DNA of 64,000 nt from Gammaproteobacteria bacterium. GTDB lineage: Bacteria; Pseudomonadota; Gammaproteobacteria; Ga0077554; Ga007554. Shown piece after piece: positions 19,020 through 28,181 of the stretch. The position numbers and the translations under genes are program-made. The notes beneath the pieces were generated by a model. That model was given only the letters and a program-made list of their open reading frames with translations. It did not search any database and was not told where the DNA came from. Each line of letters opens with the position of its first letter. The stretch's first letter is position 1. Location of the stretch: positions 106,522-170,521 of the forward strand of contig JAKFXX010000008.1 of NCBI GenBank assembly GCA_021731145.1, given 5' to 3'.

Positions 19020-19424
19020 ATGCTGGCCCCCACCCTGGTTGTTACTGTTGATTCCAGGCAGGGGTCGGCTTCGGAGAAGAGCTTCGGCAGGTGCTGCCGG
19101 CTCACCCGGCCCAGTGAATACAAGCTTGTTTTTGATGGGCAATATAAGTCTTCGGGTGGCGTGCTGGCCGTGCGTGCGCGGAAAAACGGCAGTGATTCCG
19201 CGCGTTTGGGTCTGGTAATATCGAAAAAAAGCATAAAAAATGCGGTGGGCCGTAATCGCATCAAGCGTTTGACGCGAGAGAGCTTTCGTCAGCACCAAGC
19301 CCGTCTTGCGGGCCTGGATGTGGTGGTGATGAGCCGCGCGGGCGCGGGGGATGTGCCCAATAGCAAAATATTCGCAATCCTGAGCAGGCATTGGGAAACC
19401 CTCGAACGATGGAAAAAATCCTGA
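19020..19424 (+). CDS. rnpA: Ribonuclease P protein component
   Basis: About 134 residues. RnpA binds the catalytic RNase P RNA and its tRNA-precursor leader. The core is clear: the RLTRPSEYKLVF opening, and VGRNRIKRLTRESFR with its RNR signature arginines. The start is uncertain: an ATG at 19020 is taken, a TTG at 19011 is in frame, and neither has a good ribosome-binding site. It overlaps yidD by 16 bases, the usual tight arrangement. Confidence 0.92.
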   Translation: MLAPTLVVTVDSRQGSASEKSFGRCCRLTRPSEYKLVFDGQYKSSGGVLAVRARKNGSDSARLGLVISKKSIKNAVGRNRIKRLTRESFRQHQARLAGLDVVVMSRAGAGDVPNSKIFAILSRHWETLERWKKS

Positions 19425-19639
19425 CCTTCATGATACGGGGCTACCGTTACCTGCTGAGCCCGTTCCTGGGTAACAACTGCCGTTTTTACCCGAGCTGTTC
19501 CTGTTACGCCGAGACGGCAATAAAAAATCACGGTGCATTGACCGGCACCTGGATGGCGTTGCGTCGAATAGCGCGCTGTCATCCATGGCATCCGGGCGGC
19601 ATCGATCCCGTACCTGAAAAAACGGATAAAAAGGCCTGA
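19409..19639 (+). CDS. yidD: Membrane protein insertion efficiency factor YidD
   Basis: 76 residues. The conserved GYRYLLSPFLG and the CRFYPSCSCYAE and HPWHPGGIDPVP motifs define the family, which is bound to the inner membrane by an amphipathic helix and helps YidC/Sec insertion. It starts inside the end of rnpA and its stop overlaps the yidC start (TGATG), so translation is coupled. Confidence 0.95.
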   Translation: MEKILTFMIRGYRYLLSPFLGNNCRFYPSCSCYAETAIKNHGALTGTWMALRRIARCHPWHPGGIDPVPEKTDKKA

Positions 19640-21294
19640 TGGATAACTACAGAATTCTCCTGTTTGCTGCTTTATCAGTGGTCATCCTGCTGCTCTGGCA
19701 GGCATGGCAGACCGACCATAACACGCTGCAAACGCCCACCGTTGCCACAACTGGCACGGGTATCACTCCCGCCGTTCCTGCCTCGGCCCCTGGATCATCT
19801 TCCGCTGTTCCTGCGTCGGCACCTGGAGCCGCAACCGCAGCGCCGGCGGCCCAGGCGGCTGCGCTGAAATCGGCGCAGCGTGTACACGTCAAGACGGACG
19901 TGCTCGACGTGTATATTGATACCATTGGTGGCGATCTACGCCAGGCAGATCTGCTCACCTACCCTGTCAAGGTGGATAAGCCGAACGAACCTGTGCGGCT
20001 GCTCACCGATGCGCAGGCGGATTTGTTTATTGCCCAGTCAGGTTTGCTGTCGAGCCGGGCGGCCCCTGATTATCAAGCGCAGTTCAGCGCGGAGAAGACC
20101 GAGTACACACTAGACGCCAGTGAGGTCAAAGTTCCGCTGAGCTGGGCAGGCCCGGACGGGGTGACCGTCACCAAAACCTACACCTTTCATCGCGGTAGCT
20201 ATGTCGTCGATGTCGAACAGGTCGTGAACAACGCCTCGGCGGCGGAATGGAAGGGGCGGCAATACCGTCAGTTCCAGCGCCGGGATTCCTCCGATGGCGG
20301 CATGTCGCTGATTTATACATACACCGGCGGCGTCATCTACAGCGAAGCAAAGAAATACGAAAAGATCCAGTTCAAGGACATGACTGAGGAGAACCTGAGC
20401 CGTGACATCCCCGGTGGCTGGGCGGCCATGATCCAGCACTATTTCCTTGGCGCCTGGATACCCAAGGCGGGCGAGGCGAATCACTATTACAGTCAGGCGC
20501 TGGACGACAAGCGCTATGTGCTCGGCATGGCGTCTCCCGAGATGACCGTCGCACCCGGACAGAGCGGCACTTTCAGCAGCCGCCTCTTCATCGGCCCGAA
20601 ATTGCAGGATACACTGGAAAAAGTGGCGCCGGGGCTGGAGCTGACGGTCGATTACGGTATATTGACCGTGCTCGCCAAACCCCTGTTCTGGCTGCTGGAA
20701 TGGCTGCATAAGATGGTGGGCAACTGGGGCTGGTCCATCGTGCTGGTCACATTGATGATCAAGCTGGTGTTTTTCAAGCTGTCGGAAACCAGCTACCGCT
20801 CCATGGCGAATATGCGCCGCCTGCAACCCAAGATGACCGCACTCAAGGAACGTCATGGCGATGACCGCCAGAAGTTCAGTCAGGCGATGATGGAGTTGTA
20901 CAAAAAGGAAAAGGTAAATCCCATGGGCGGCTGCCTGCCCATCCTGGTGCAGATCCCGGTATTTATCGCCCTCTACTGGATGTTGCTGGAAAGCGTGGAA
21001 TTGCGCCAGGCGCCGTTTATTCTGTGGGTACAGGACCTATCCACGCGCGATCCTTTTTATGTGCTGCCGTTGCTGATGGGCGTCACAATGTTCATTCAGC
21101 AAAAGCTCAATCCACCGCCACCAGACCCGGTGATGGCGAAGATGATGAAGTTTTTACCCTTTATCTTTACGCCGTTTTTCGCCTTCTTCCCGGCAGGGCT
21201 GGTGCTCTACTGGGTGGTCAACAACGTGCTGTCGATTGCCCAGCAGTGGTATATCACGCGCCGCATCGAACAGCAGGCTGCGAAAGTCGCGTGA
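19639..21294 (+). CDS. yidC: Membrane protein insertase YidC
   Basis: 551 residues, typical for Gram-negative YidC. N-terminal anchor helix (about residues 5-18), an alanine/proline-rich linker (about 35-80) with two near-identical VPASAPG units, the large periplasmic beta domain (80-330), then the conserved five-helix core with the hydrophilic-groove arginine in KLSETSYRSMANMRR and the NPMGGCLP motif. It inserts inner-membrane proteins with or without SecYEG. Confidence 0.96.
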   Translation: MDNYRILLFAALSVVILLLWQAWQTDHNTLQTPTVATTGTGITPAVPASAPGSSSAVPASAPGAATAAPAAQAAALKSAQRVHVKTDVLDVYIDTIGGDLRQADLLTYPVKVDKPNEPVRLLTDAQADLFIAQSGLLSSRAAPDYQAQFSAEKTEYTLDASEVKVPLSWAGPDGVTVTKTYTFHRGSYVVDVEQVVNNASAAEWKGRQYRQFQRRDSSDGGMSLIYTYTGGVIYSEAKKYEKIQFKDMTEENLSRDIPGGWAAMIQHYFLGAWIPKAGEANHYYSQALDDKRYVLGMASPEMTVAPGQSGTFSSRLFIGPKLQDTLEKVAPGLELTVDYGILTVLAKPLFWLLEWLHKMVGNWGWSIVLVTLMIKLVFFKLSETSYRSMANMRRLQPKMTALKERHGDDRQKFSQAMMELYKKEKVNPMGGCLPILVQIPVFIALYWMLLESVELRQAPFILWVQDLSTRDPFYVLPLLMGVTMFIQQKLNPPPPDPVMAKMMKFLPFIFTPFFAFFPAGLVLYWVVNNVLSIAQQWYITRRIEQQAAKVA

Positions 21295-21342
21295 TCACGG
21301 CACGGGCATTCTCACGGATTGTCCATTGCCCTGATTGAAGAA

Positions 21343-22707
21343 ATGACCACGCCCACCGATACCATCGTCGCTCTGGCCACGCCGCCGGGACGGGGTGGCG
21401 TGGGTATCGTGCGTGTGTCGGGACCGCTGGCATCAACCATCGCCCACGGCATGCTTGATTGTGTCCCGCCGCCGCGCCGTGCGGAATACCTGCCATTTTG
21501 TGATGCCGATGGTTCGGTGATCGACACCGGCATCGCGCTATTCTTCCCCTCTCCGCATTCCTTTACCGGTGAAGACATTCTGGAGCTACAGGGCCACGGC
21601 GGCCCGGTGGTGCTGGATCTCCTGATAAAACGCGCCATAGCACTCGGTGCTCGCCTGGCGCGCACTGGCGAATTTTCCGAACGCGCCTTTCTGAACGACA
21701 AGCTCGATCTGGTGCAGGCCGAGGCCATCGCCGATTTGATCGAAAGCGGCACCGAGCAGGCGGCGCGTGCGGCGACGCGGTCGTTGCAAGGCGAATTTTC
21801 GGCACACATCAATAGTCTTATCGAGCAACTGATCGAACTGCGCATCTATGTGGAATCCGCCATCGACTTTCCTGAAGAGGAAATCGATTTCCTCTCCACA
21901 GGCAATGTTGGCGTGCGATTAAAAGGGATCATTGCAAACCTGTGGGGTGTTCTGGGATCTGCTCATCAAGGGCGTCTGCTGCGCGAAGGGATGACAGTGG
22001 TAATCGCGGGACGCCCCAACGCCGGCAAATCCAGCTTGCTCAACCGCCTTGCCTGTAGGGATGCGGCCATCGTCACCGACATCCCCGGCACCACCCGCGA
22101 CGTGTTGCGTGAACATATCAACATCGACGGCCTGCCGCTACACATCATCGACACCGCCGGCCTGCGTGATAGCGCCGATCCCGTGGAACAGCAAGGCATA
22201 CAGCGCGCCTGGGGCGAAATCGCGCGTGCTGATCGCGTGTTGTTGATGGTTGATGACGGGGCAGCATTGGATGACGGACAGGGCGATGAGCTGCGAAACA
22301 TCGTCGAAAAACTGCCGGCGGGGCTGCCCATCACAGTAGTACATAACAAGATCGATACGACGGCGCGCGAACCGGGCGTTCGCGAGGGAAATCTGGGTCC
22401 CGAAGTGGCGCTTTCCGTAAAGACAGGCGCGGGAATAGAGGCGCTACGCCAGCACCTAAAAGAATCGATGGGATACAGCAGCGCCGGTGAAGGTGGTTTC
22501 ATGGCGCGCCGTCGCCACGTCGACGCCTTGCAGCGCGCCCATCAGTGCCTGAAAAACGCCGATCATCAGTTTGAATGTCACCGCGCAGGCGAGTTGCTTG
22601 CCGAAGACCTGCGCCAGGCCCAGCAAATTTTATCGGAAATCACCGGCGAATTTACTTCAGATGATCTGCTGGGAAGGATATTTGCCAGTTTTTGTATCGG
22701 AAAGTAA
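21343..22707 (+). CDS. mnmE: tRNA modification GTPase MnmE
   Basis: 454 residues from the ATG at 21343, equal to E. coli MnmE; an upstream TTG at 21319 would add eight residues. The N-terminal tetrahydrofolate-binding domain ([13 protein letters not shown]), helical domain, G domain with P-loop GRPNAGKSS and DTAG, and the C-terminal CIGK containing the catalytic cysteine are intact. With MnmG it modifies U34 of tRNAs; mnmG, which often follows, is not here. Confidence 0.97.
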   Translation: MTTPTDTIVALATPPGRGGVGIVRVSGPLASTIAHGMLDCVPPPRRAEYLPFCDADGSVIDTGIALFFPSPHSFTGEDILELQGHGGPVVLDLLIKRAIALGARLARTGEFSERAFLNDKLDLVQAEAIADLIESGTEQAARAATRSLQGEFSAHINSLIEQLIELRIYVESAIDFPEEEIDFLSTGNVGVRLKGIIANLWGVLGSAHQGRLLREGMTVVIAGRPNAGKSSLLNRLACRDAAIVTDIPGTTRDVLREHINIDGLPLHIIDTAGLRDSADPVEQQGIQRAWGEIARADRVLLMVDDGAALDDGQGDELRNIVEKLPAGLPITVVHNKIDTTAREPGVREGNLGPEVALSVKTGAGIEALRQHLKESMGYSSAGEGGFMARRRHVDALQRAHQCLKNADHQFECHRAGELLAEDLRQAQQILSEITGEFTSDDLLGRIFASFCIGK

Positions 22708-22837
22708 GGTGCAAACGACGTGTCCACCTTGCTGGACTATCTCCGTAAAGGTTGAAATGCCCTCCTGCACCGGTATGTGCCCCTCATTTTGAAGGCTTGA
22801 TGGCATATCACTTCTATATACAAGGAGGTGCCAGCCC

Positions 22838-22884
22838 TTGATATTTCCCATTTTGGGAATTACAATTTATGTTGTCAATGGGAA
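22838..22884 (+). promoter_or_regulatory. Promoter and operator of the HigB/HigA pair
   Basis: TTGATA (22838-22843), exactly 17 bases, then TACAAT (22861-22866) form a near-consensus promoter. The spacer contains a perfect inverted repeat, TTCCCA-TTT-TGGGAA (22845-22859), and a third TGGGAA half-site follows at 22879-22884 just past the start of transcription. This layout fits autorepression by the antitoxin. Confidence 0.75.
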
Positions 22885-22896
22885 AAATAAACCTCC

Positions 22897-23181
22897 ATGC
22901 GCATTCTGGGGTTGCCGCAGCTCGAAGTATTCAAGAAAAAACACGCAGATATTCGCGGGTCTTTGGGTGCATGGCGCAAAGAGGTTGAGCAGGAGATTTG
23001 GCATACAACCCAAGACATCAAAAAGCGATATCCCAGCGCGGATTTTCTCGCTGAGAACCGCGTGATTTTTAACATTAAAGGCAACTCGTACCGATTGGTT
23101 GTCAAGGTACGCTACCAAGGCGGCATGGTCTTGGTGGAATGGGTGGGAACCCATGCCGAATACGACAAAAAGAAATTTTAA
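22897..23181 (+). CDS. higB: HigB-type mRNA interferase toxin
   Basis: 94 residues of the HigB_toxin (RelE-like) family, beginning MRILGLPQLEVF and containing the VIFNIKGNSYRLVVKV beta-strand block and the WVGTHAEYDK tail with the conserved histidine. Such toxins cut mRNA on the ribosome. Toxin first, antitoxin second is the typical hig order. There is no strong ribosome-binding site before the ATG, which would keep toxin synthesis low. It lies in an accessory patch right after mnmE. Confidence 0.88.
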   Translation: MRILGLPQLEVFKKKHADIRGSLGAWRKEVEQEIWHTTQDIKKRYPSADFLAENRVIFNIKGNSYRLVVKVRYQGGMVLVEWVGTHAEYDKKKF

Positions 23182-23220
23182 GCTGTCTCAGTATGGGCCT
23201 AGCTTAGGAGAGAAGTGGCG

Positions 23221-23637
23221 ATGAACATTAAAGTTATTAAGTCCAACGAGGACTACATGCAGGCAATGACGCGGCTTTCCGCGCTGATGGTGCTCGACCC
23301 TAAAGCTGGCTCCAGGGACGATAACGAACTGGAGTTGCTGGCGCTGGTGATCGAAGATTACGAGCGAAAAATCGTACCGCCTGCGGTGCCTGACCCGGTG
23401 GACGCTATTCTGTTCCGCATGGACCAAATGAAGCTCGGCCGCAAGGGATTGGAGCAATACATTGGCTCCACTTCCAAGGTTTCGGAAGTGCTGTCGCACA
23501 AGCGTCCCTTGTCCCTCTCCATGATCCGGCGTCTACACCAAGGGCTCGGCATCCCGGCCGATGTGCTCATAGGGTGTGAGGGCAATGAGAAGGCCGCCCT
23601 TGGCAAGGAGCCGCGTCGCCGGCCGTGTCCGGAATGA
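23221..23637 (+). CDS. higA: HigA-type antitoxin with helix-turn-helix
   Basis: 138 residues. An N-terminal helical region (about 1-60) precedes an XRE-like helix-turn-helix (about residues 68-118: LGRKGLEQYIGSTSKVSEVL...). It resembles COG5499 antitoxins that pair with HigB toxins of this size. The ATG at 23221 lies ten bases after AGGAG; a GTG at 23215 is too close to it. It should bind the inverted repeat in the upstream promoter. The C-terminal tail after residue 120 is basic and looks unstructured. Confidence 0.85.
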   Translation: MNIKVIKSNEDYMQAMTRLSALMVLDPKAGSRDDNELELLALVIEDYERKIVPPAVPDPVDAILFRMDQMKLGRKGLEQYIGSTSKVSEVLSHKRPLSLSMIRRLHQGLGIPADVLIGCEGNEKAALGKEPRRRPCPE

Positions 23638-23860
23638 GATCAAGAATTACCGCATCCTGACCAAGCTGCTCGGTCACGGTCTGGTCAGCCGTCACTTTGC
23701 TTAGCAGCCGAGCCGAGAGTGGGCGTGTTTTTGCGTGTCCACATGGACAAATCTGAATGAGGTTCAGAAAAAATTCTTCCCCTTCCTCAAGTTAGAAAAT
23801 AGATATTTTTATGATTTTAAAGAAAATATTTTCTATCCCTCGCCAAGGAATGCGCGCGGA

Positions 23861-24067
23861 TCAGGGGATTGGCAGGCGAATTGCTTGATCTTCCTCGTCA
23901 TGTGCCGGGCGGATGTTGGTAGCACGCAGCTCCGTCTCGCCCTTGGCGTTTTGGGGAAGTTGCAAAGCCTTGGTGGTTTCCTCTTTCGTCAAGGCGCCGC
24001 CCTCGATGGTGTTGGTGCCGAACACGCTGGAAACCATCACTTCCTGTTGTGCCCCTATCAACTGCAT
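23861..24067 (-). pseudogene. Probable remnant of a Fic-family protein N-terminus
   Basis: The minus-strand frame encodes GTNTIEGGALTKEETTKAL, which resembles the N-terminal inhibitory/ligand segment of Fic AMP-transferases (S/T-x-x-IEG-x-x-L-T-x-E-E). No HPFxxGNGR catalytic motif follows; the frame stops after about 68 codons and downstream sequence (23740-23860) is A/T-rich without a gene. The flanking 23638-23735 also has a short open fragment (ending LVSRHFA) that I cannot identify. I read this as decayed accessory DNA. Confidence 0.45.
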
Positions 24068-24082
24068 TTCATTCGCCTCAAC

Positions 24083-24982
24083 TTACGGGTTAGCGAATAA
24101 CTCCTGGCGCGCTGTCTCGGTGACGGCAACTACGGCTGGATGAGTCAGCCGACGCTCTACCGAAATGGCGTAGAACCGTTCAGTGACTTCATCGACCCGG
24201 CCTATAGCCTCGACACCATACTGGCGCTGTACTTCGTCGGCGATCACCGATGGCGCGATGAAGATACCAATGCCGGATTGCCCGAAGGCCTTCATCAAAG
24301 CGCTGTCGTCGAATTCGCCCACGATGCGCGGCTGAATCTGCCGTTCGCCAAACCAGCGCGTGAGCCGTCCCCGCACGATCGTGTTTTCGCCGGGCACCAA
24401 CATGGGCGCGCCTTGCAAGCTGTGCGGAAAGCCGCTGGCGTATAAGGCGGCGAGTTTGGGTATGGCGAAGAAGGTGATGCCGCATTCGCCGAGTTTGTGG
24501 CTATACCCCTTCACATCCATCTCTGGAGGCATTGGGCCGTCCGCGATCACCAGATCGAGACGCTGAATCGCCAGTTCTGCCATCAATCGTTCCAACTTGT
24601 CTTCCCGGCACACGATGCGCAGCGGCTCGGATAGCGCCATTGCGGGGGCGAGTAGACGGTAGGCGATGGATTTGGGTACGACGTCGGCAATTCCAACCCG
24701 AAACAGAGTGTGGTGTTCCCCAGGCTGGCTGCGCAGCATCTCCTCAAGCCTCCCCCCCACCTGGAAAATCTCTTCGGCATAGGAGAGCGCGAGCCGGCCG
24801 GTCTCCGTGAGTTTCAGGCGCCGACCGGCGCGCTGGAACAGGTCAACGCCCAGCGTTTCTTCAAGCAAGCCGATCTGTCCGCTAATGGTTTGCGGCGTGA
24901 GATTCAGTTGTTCACAAGCGCGGACGATGCTGCCCGTTTTGGCGACGGCCCAGAAGTAGTGCAACTGTTTGTAATTAAGCAT
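24083..24982 (-). CDS. nhaR: LysR-family regulator NhaR
   Basis: 299 residues. The N-terminal winged helix-turn-helix (LNYKQLHYFWAVAKTGSIVR) and the substrate domain read like NhaR, including the LTPQTISGQIGLLEE recognition helix, EFDDSALMKAFGQSGIGIFIAP and the ERLTHPAV-type end. NhaR senses sodium and activates the sodium/proton antiporter gene nhaA and stress genes. No nhaA lies in the window, so its target is elsewhere. Its 3' end abuts the Fic remnant. Confidence 0.85.
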   Translation of the reverse strand: MLNYKQLHYFWAVAKTGSIVRACEQLNLTPQTISGQIGLLEETLGVDLFQRAGRRLKLTETGRLALSYAEEIFQVGGRLEEMLRSQPGEHHTLFRVGIADVVPKSIAYRLLAPAMALSEPLRIVCREDKLERLMAELAIQRLDLVIADGPMPPEMDVKGYSHKLGECGITFFAIPKLAALYASGFPHSLQGAPMLVPGENTIVRGRLTRWFGERQIQPRIVGEFDDSALMKAFGQSGIGIFIAPSVIADEVQRQYGVEAIGRVDEVTERFYAISVERRLTHPAVVAVTETARQELFANP

Positions 24983-25119
24983 GGCGGCGCCTCAATAGTT
25001 CGTCAATTCCGAATGATATAACAGAATAACACTGCTTTTCTTTGTGATAATTGACGCCTATCCTGAATGCGTAGGGTTCATCCACCACCCCCGAGGGGGC
25101 ATTCAGAAGGCGGCCTTTT

Positions 25120-25479
25120 ATGCAAATAAATATTTATGCGCACGGATTTACCACCACCGAAGCCCTACGCGAGCATGTCACGAGGCGCTTGCATCATGCG
25201 TTGGGGTGCTGCGCTGACCACATCTCCCAGGCCAGGGTGCGCCTGTCGGATGTCAACGGCCCGCGCGGCGGCGCGGACAAGTGCTGTCAAATTCAGGTAC
25301 GCCTGGCGCACCTGGCCGATGTGGTCATCGAAAATACTGAATCCGATCTCTATGTTGCCATCGACCGTGCGGCGGAACGGGTGGGCAGGACAGCGGCGCG
25401 TCACATCGCCCGGCAACGGCGGCCGGTTCGTATGTCGTCGCGTCAGGAGCCTCCTTCCGACTCGCTGGCGGAATATTGA
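25120..25479 (+). CDS. HPF/RaiA-family ribosome-associated factor
   Basis: 119 residues. The beta-alpha-beta fold of the short hibernation factors is visible: MQINIYAHGF, a helix (ALREHVTRRLHHALG), then VRLSDVNGPRGGADKCCQIQVRL and a second helix YVAIDRAAERVGRTAARHI. These proteins bind the 30S decoding centre in stationary phase or stress. It differs from canonical Hpf, which sits by rpoN, and may be a paralogue; the C-terminal 20 residues are polar. Confidence 0.75.
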   Translation: MQINIYAHGFTTTEALREHVTRRLHHALGCCADHISQARVRLSDVNGPRGGADKCCQIQVRLAHLADVVIENTESDLYVAIDRAAERVGRTAARHIARQRRPVRMSSRQEPPSDSLAEY

Positions 25480-25532
25480 GTCCACATCGGAGCCAAGCAT
25501 TCAACTCAACTCTCATTAAGAGGTAATGCCCC

Positions 25533-26207
25533 ATGAACATGAATTTGCAAACAACACACCTTGGTCGCGCCCAGGCATCGGTTCTGGAAACCAACAAGGT
25601 GATACGCAACACCTATATGCTGTTGTCGCTGACGCTGGCATTCAGCGCTCTCACAGCGGGCGCCTCGATGGCGCTGAATCTTCCCCATCCTGGTCTGATT
25701 ATCACCTTGGTCGGCTATTTTGGGTTGCTCTTCCTCACTGCCAAATTCAAAAACAGCAGCCTGGGTCTGGGGTTTGTCTTCGCCCTCACCGGCTTCATGG
25801 GCTATACCCTCGGGCCTATCCTCAACAGCTATCTCAGCCTGCCCAACGGCGGTCAGACCGTGATGATTGCCATGGGAGCGACCGCAGCCGTTTTCCTCGG
25901 TCTTTCCGGCTACGCCGTAAGCAGCCGCAAGGATTTCAGCTTCATGGGCGGCTTTCTCATGGTCGGCATTCTGGTGGCCTTCCTTGCCGGCCTCGGAGCA
26001 ATATTCCTTGAGCTGCCCGCCCTGTCGCTGGCCGTCTCCGCCATGTTCGTGCTGCTCATGGCGGGGCTGATCCTGTATGAGACCAGCAACATCATTCACG
26101 GCGGCGAGACCAATTACATCATGGCAACAGTGACGCTGTTCGTCGCCATCTTTAACCTCTTTACCAGCCTGCTGCACCTGCTGGGTTTTGCCAACAATAG
26201 CGAGTAA
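25533..26207 (+). CDS. yccA: Bax-inhibitor-1/YccA-family membrane protein
   Basis: 224 residues with seven hydrophobic helices and the YccA-type N-terminus (VIRNTYMLLSLTLAFSA). The C-terminal helix contains the ETSNIIHGGETNYI motif, including acidic residues that form the pH-sensing pair in BsYetJ. YccA of E. coli interacts with FtsH and protects SecY. It stands 53 bases after the HPF-like gene. Confidence 0.88.
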   Translation: MNMNLQTTHLGRAQASVLETNKVIRNTYMLLSLTLAFSALTAGASMALNLPHPGLIITLVGYFGLLFLTAKFKNSSLGLGFVFALTGFMGYTLGPILNSYLSLPNGGQTVMIAMGATAAVFLGLSGYAVSSRKDFSFMGGFLMVGILVAFLAGLGAIFLELPALSLAVSAMFVLLMAGLILYETSNIIHGGETNYIMATVTLFVAIFNLFTSLLHLLGFANNSE

Positions 26208-26253
26208 TGGCGTGATTCAATCAAATCTGAATTCAATAAGGAGCATGGCGCGT

Positions 26254-26499
26254 ATGAGAGTCATTGCGACTGCGCTGGTAGTCGCCGGTCTGGCGGGTTG
26301 TGAACAGGCTGAACAGTCTGCCCAGCGAGTCTTGGGCAAGGCCGAGCAATCGGCGCAGGGGGTGATTGATCAGGCCAAGCAGGCCGCTGGTACTCTGCTC
26401 GGCCTGCCGGGCGAAGATCAGGGTAAGGAGGCTAAGGAGAAATCCAGGGATACGGGCGAAGAGCATGAGCAAAAATCCGCCGATGGCAAGGACGAATGA
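26254..26499 (+). CDS. Small lipoprotein, alanine/glutamine-rich
   Basis: 81 residues. A signal sequence ending LAGC gives a lipobox at residue 13-16; the mature part is a charged helix with AEQSAQ repeats (EQSAQRVLGKAEQSAQGVIDQAK) and a lysine/glutamate-rich tail. The ATG at 26254 is favoured over 26245 because AAGGAG then lies ten bases away. No function is assigned; such small helical lipoproteins are often envelope-stress related. The start of the sequence overlaps the end of nothing else. Confidence 0.6.
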   Translation: MRVIATALVVAGLAGCEQAEQSAQRVLGKAEQSAQGVIDQAKQAAGTLLGLPGEDQGKEAKEKSRDTGEEHEQKSADGKDE

Positions 26500-26598
26500 A
26501 GCGACTGAGTTTCGCAGGGGCGGTCGGATGCATGCTGCCTCTCGTCACTATTCGCTGGAGCACATCACCTATCCGCAACCGCAGGAGCAAAGCAGGCA

Positions 26599-27378
26599 AT
26601 GATTTTGAGCAAACAAAAACCATCTTCGATTCCATCAACAACTCCGTTAGATTCTGCATGGAATTGGAGCTTGGCTGTCATTGATGCGCAGAACTGGGTA
26701 AAAGACATTTTTGTGAAACCTCGCGTCACTCGCTACCCGGTCAAATTGTTGCGTTACTGGTTTATGTATAATCTGATTCGAGAGGAGCGAATCCGGCTTG
26801 GGCGACCGTTGCGCGTGTGCGAGATTGGCGTTGACCGGGGGCAAATGCTGCGTTTCACGCGAGATGCCGGGTTTGCCGATATCGCTTGCTGGGTGGCGGT
26901 GGATTGCAGGCTGCAACCCGAATTGGGCGAGTCTGGCTATACAAGGCAGATCGAGGCTAATGTTGATCTGCCCGATTTTTTCCTAGATGAAAAATACGAC
27001 GTGATCATCGTGCTTCACCTTCTGGAGCATCTCTTTGAGCCGGAACAATTGACCCAACGGCTGTCCGCCGCGCTAGTGCCCGGTGGTGTCATGATCGGCG
27101 GTTTTCCGGTCACGCCAAAATGTGCGGCTTCCTATTGGCAGAAGAGAATCCGCCGTACCGCATCGCAGTTTGGTCATGTTAGTGTATTCTCACCGCAACG
27201 TGTGGAAAGCATGGCGAACAGCTCCGGACTCCGCCTGGATTTTATTTCTGGCGCTTTCCTGATGCGGAAAACCGGCGCATTTATTGAGAATTCCAAAATA
27301 TGGCTACGGCTTAATCTGCTTTTTGGTGCTCTTTTTCCCGCGCTGGGTGGCGAAATCTACTGGCGAATGCGTAAGTGA
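26599..27378 (+). CDS. SAM-dependent methyltransferase, class I
   Basis: 259 residues. The SAM-binding motif I reads VCEIGVDRGQML (about residue 73) and the post-motif YDVIIVLHLLEHL (about 134-146) follows, as in Methyltransf_11/UbiE-like enzymes. The first 60 residues and a C-terminal hydrophobic segment (LRLNLLFGALFPALGG) are less typical. The substrate is unknown; the neighbours (lipoprotein, DUF3592 protein) do not point to a pathway. Confidence 0.72.
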   Translation: MILSKQKPSSIPSTTPLDSAWNWSLAVIDAQNWVKDIFVKPRVTRYPVKLLRYWFMYNLIREERIRLGRPLRVCEIGVDRGQMLRFTRDAGFADIACWVAVDCRLQPELGESGYTRQIEANVDLPDFFLDEKYDVIIVLHLLEHLFEPEQLTQRLSAALVPGGVMIGGFPVTPKCAASYWQKRIRRTASQFGHVSVFSPQRVESMANSSGLRLDFISGAFLMRKTGAFIENSKIWLRLNLLFGALFPALGGEIYWRMRK

Positions 27379-27425
27379 ATCTTTCTGGCGCACTATCAGC
27401 GTCTTGATACAAGACTGGAAATTCA

Positions 27426-27863
27426 ATGTGGAATCCCTATGTAATCATTCTTGTCCTCTTCGTCGTCGCCGGTCTTGCCGCCACCCTCTGGGGCTTGACG
27501 ATTATCGCCAAGGGCCGGCGAACGCTGCGCTGGCCCTCGACCGAAGGCGCAATCGAGGAGTCCAGCCTCGCCTCGGATACCGATGATCTGTTCCCACATA
27601 TTCTGTTCAGCTACAGGGTGGGTGCTCAAACTTACAGGCGCGAACTTGGGTTTCCGGGCGGGACCAACCCGACGCCAGAATTCGCAGCAAGCTATGTCAA
27701 GAAGTTTCCCGCAGGCGCGAGTGTCCGGGTCTTTTACGATCCCGAACGACCGGATCAGGCCACGCTTGAGCCCGGGCTGGCGCAGGGTGACTGGATGATA
27801 CTCACATTAGGTATCGCAGCCACGATTCTCGGGATTTTGTTATTGGTATTTGGTCAAAGTTGA
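27426..27863 (+). CDS. DUF3592 membrane protein
   Basis: 145 residues: a first helix (about 5-27), a middle beta-rich domain with YRVGAQTYRRE and VRVFYDPERPDQATLEPG, and a last helix (about 123-142). This arrangement and the F-Y-D-P-x-x-P motif are typical of DUF3592 proteins. No function is known for the family. Confidence 0.7.
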   Translation: MWNPYVIILVLFVVAGLAATLWGLTIIAKGRRTLRWPSTEGAIEESSLASDTDDLFPHILFSYRVGAQTYRRELGFPGGTNPTPEFAASYVKKFPAGASVRVFYDPERPDQATLEPGLAQGDWMILTLGIAATILGILLLVFGQS

Positions 27864-27881
27864 GGCTGCATGTAGAACCAT

Positions 27882-28181
27882 CTAAAAATCATCCTCAATC
27901 ATAGCCTTGAGCGCCGCCAGCCGGTTTCGCTCCTGTGGCGTCAGGTATTTCATCTGATAGAGTTCGACCGCGCCTGGTGTGGCGAGAATATTGCCGAATT
28001 GCTGTATCCAGATGTCCAGTTGCTCATCCCGGTAATGATAGTCCCCAAAGGGGAAGGGTGCCCAGCCCTCGCCATCGCGCCCGGCAAACTCTTCGGGCGT
28101 CATCTCGATAGGGAATATTTCCTTGGCGCGTTCTTCCAATTCAAGCGGGGCCAAGGAGCGCTGCATCTTGTTTTCGGGCAT
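27882..28181 (-). CDS. Hypothetical soluble protein, about 99 residues
   Basis: The stretch from [19 protein letters not shown] to the end is well formed and acidic, with a recurring pattern of Trp and Tyr ([19 protein letters not shown]). The open frame extends upstream to 28358 but those codons overlap the rpsP leader, so a start at 28181 (or 28166) is preferred; neither has a clear ribosome-binding site. I do not recognise it. It is oriented away from rpsP and ends 19 bases past the DUF3592 gene. Confidence 0.5.
   Translation of the reverse strand: MPENKMQRSLAPLELEERAKEIFPIEMTPEEFAGRDGEGWAPFPFGDYHYRDEQLDIWIQQFGNILATPGAVELYQMKYLTPQERNRLAALKAMIEDDF

Noticed and set aside
26496..26684. 62-codon frame overlapping the methyltransferase start
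   Set aside because: No recognisable protein, no ribosome-binding site of its own and it overlaps the better supported methyltransferase.
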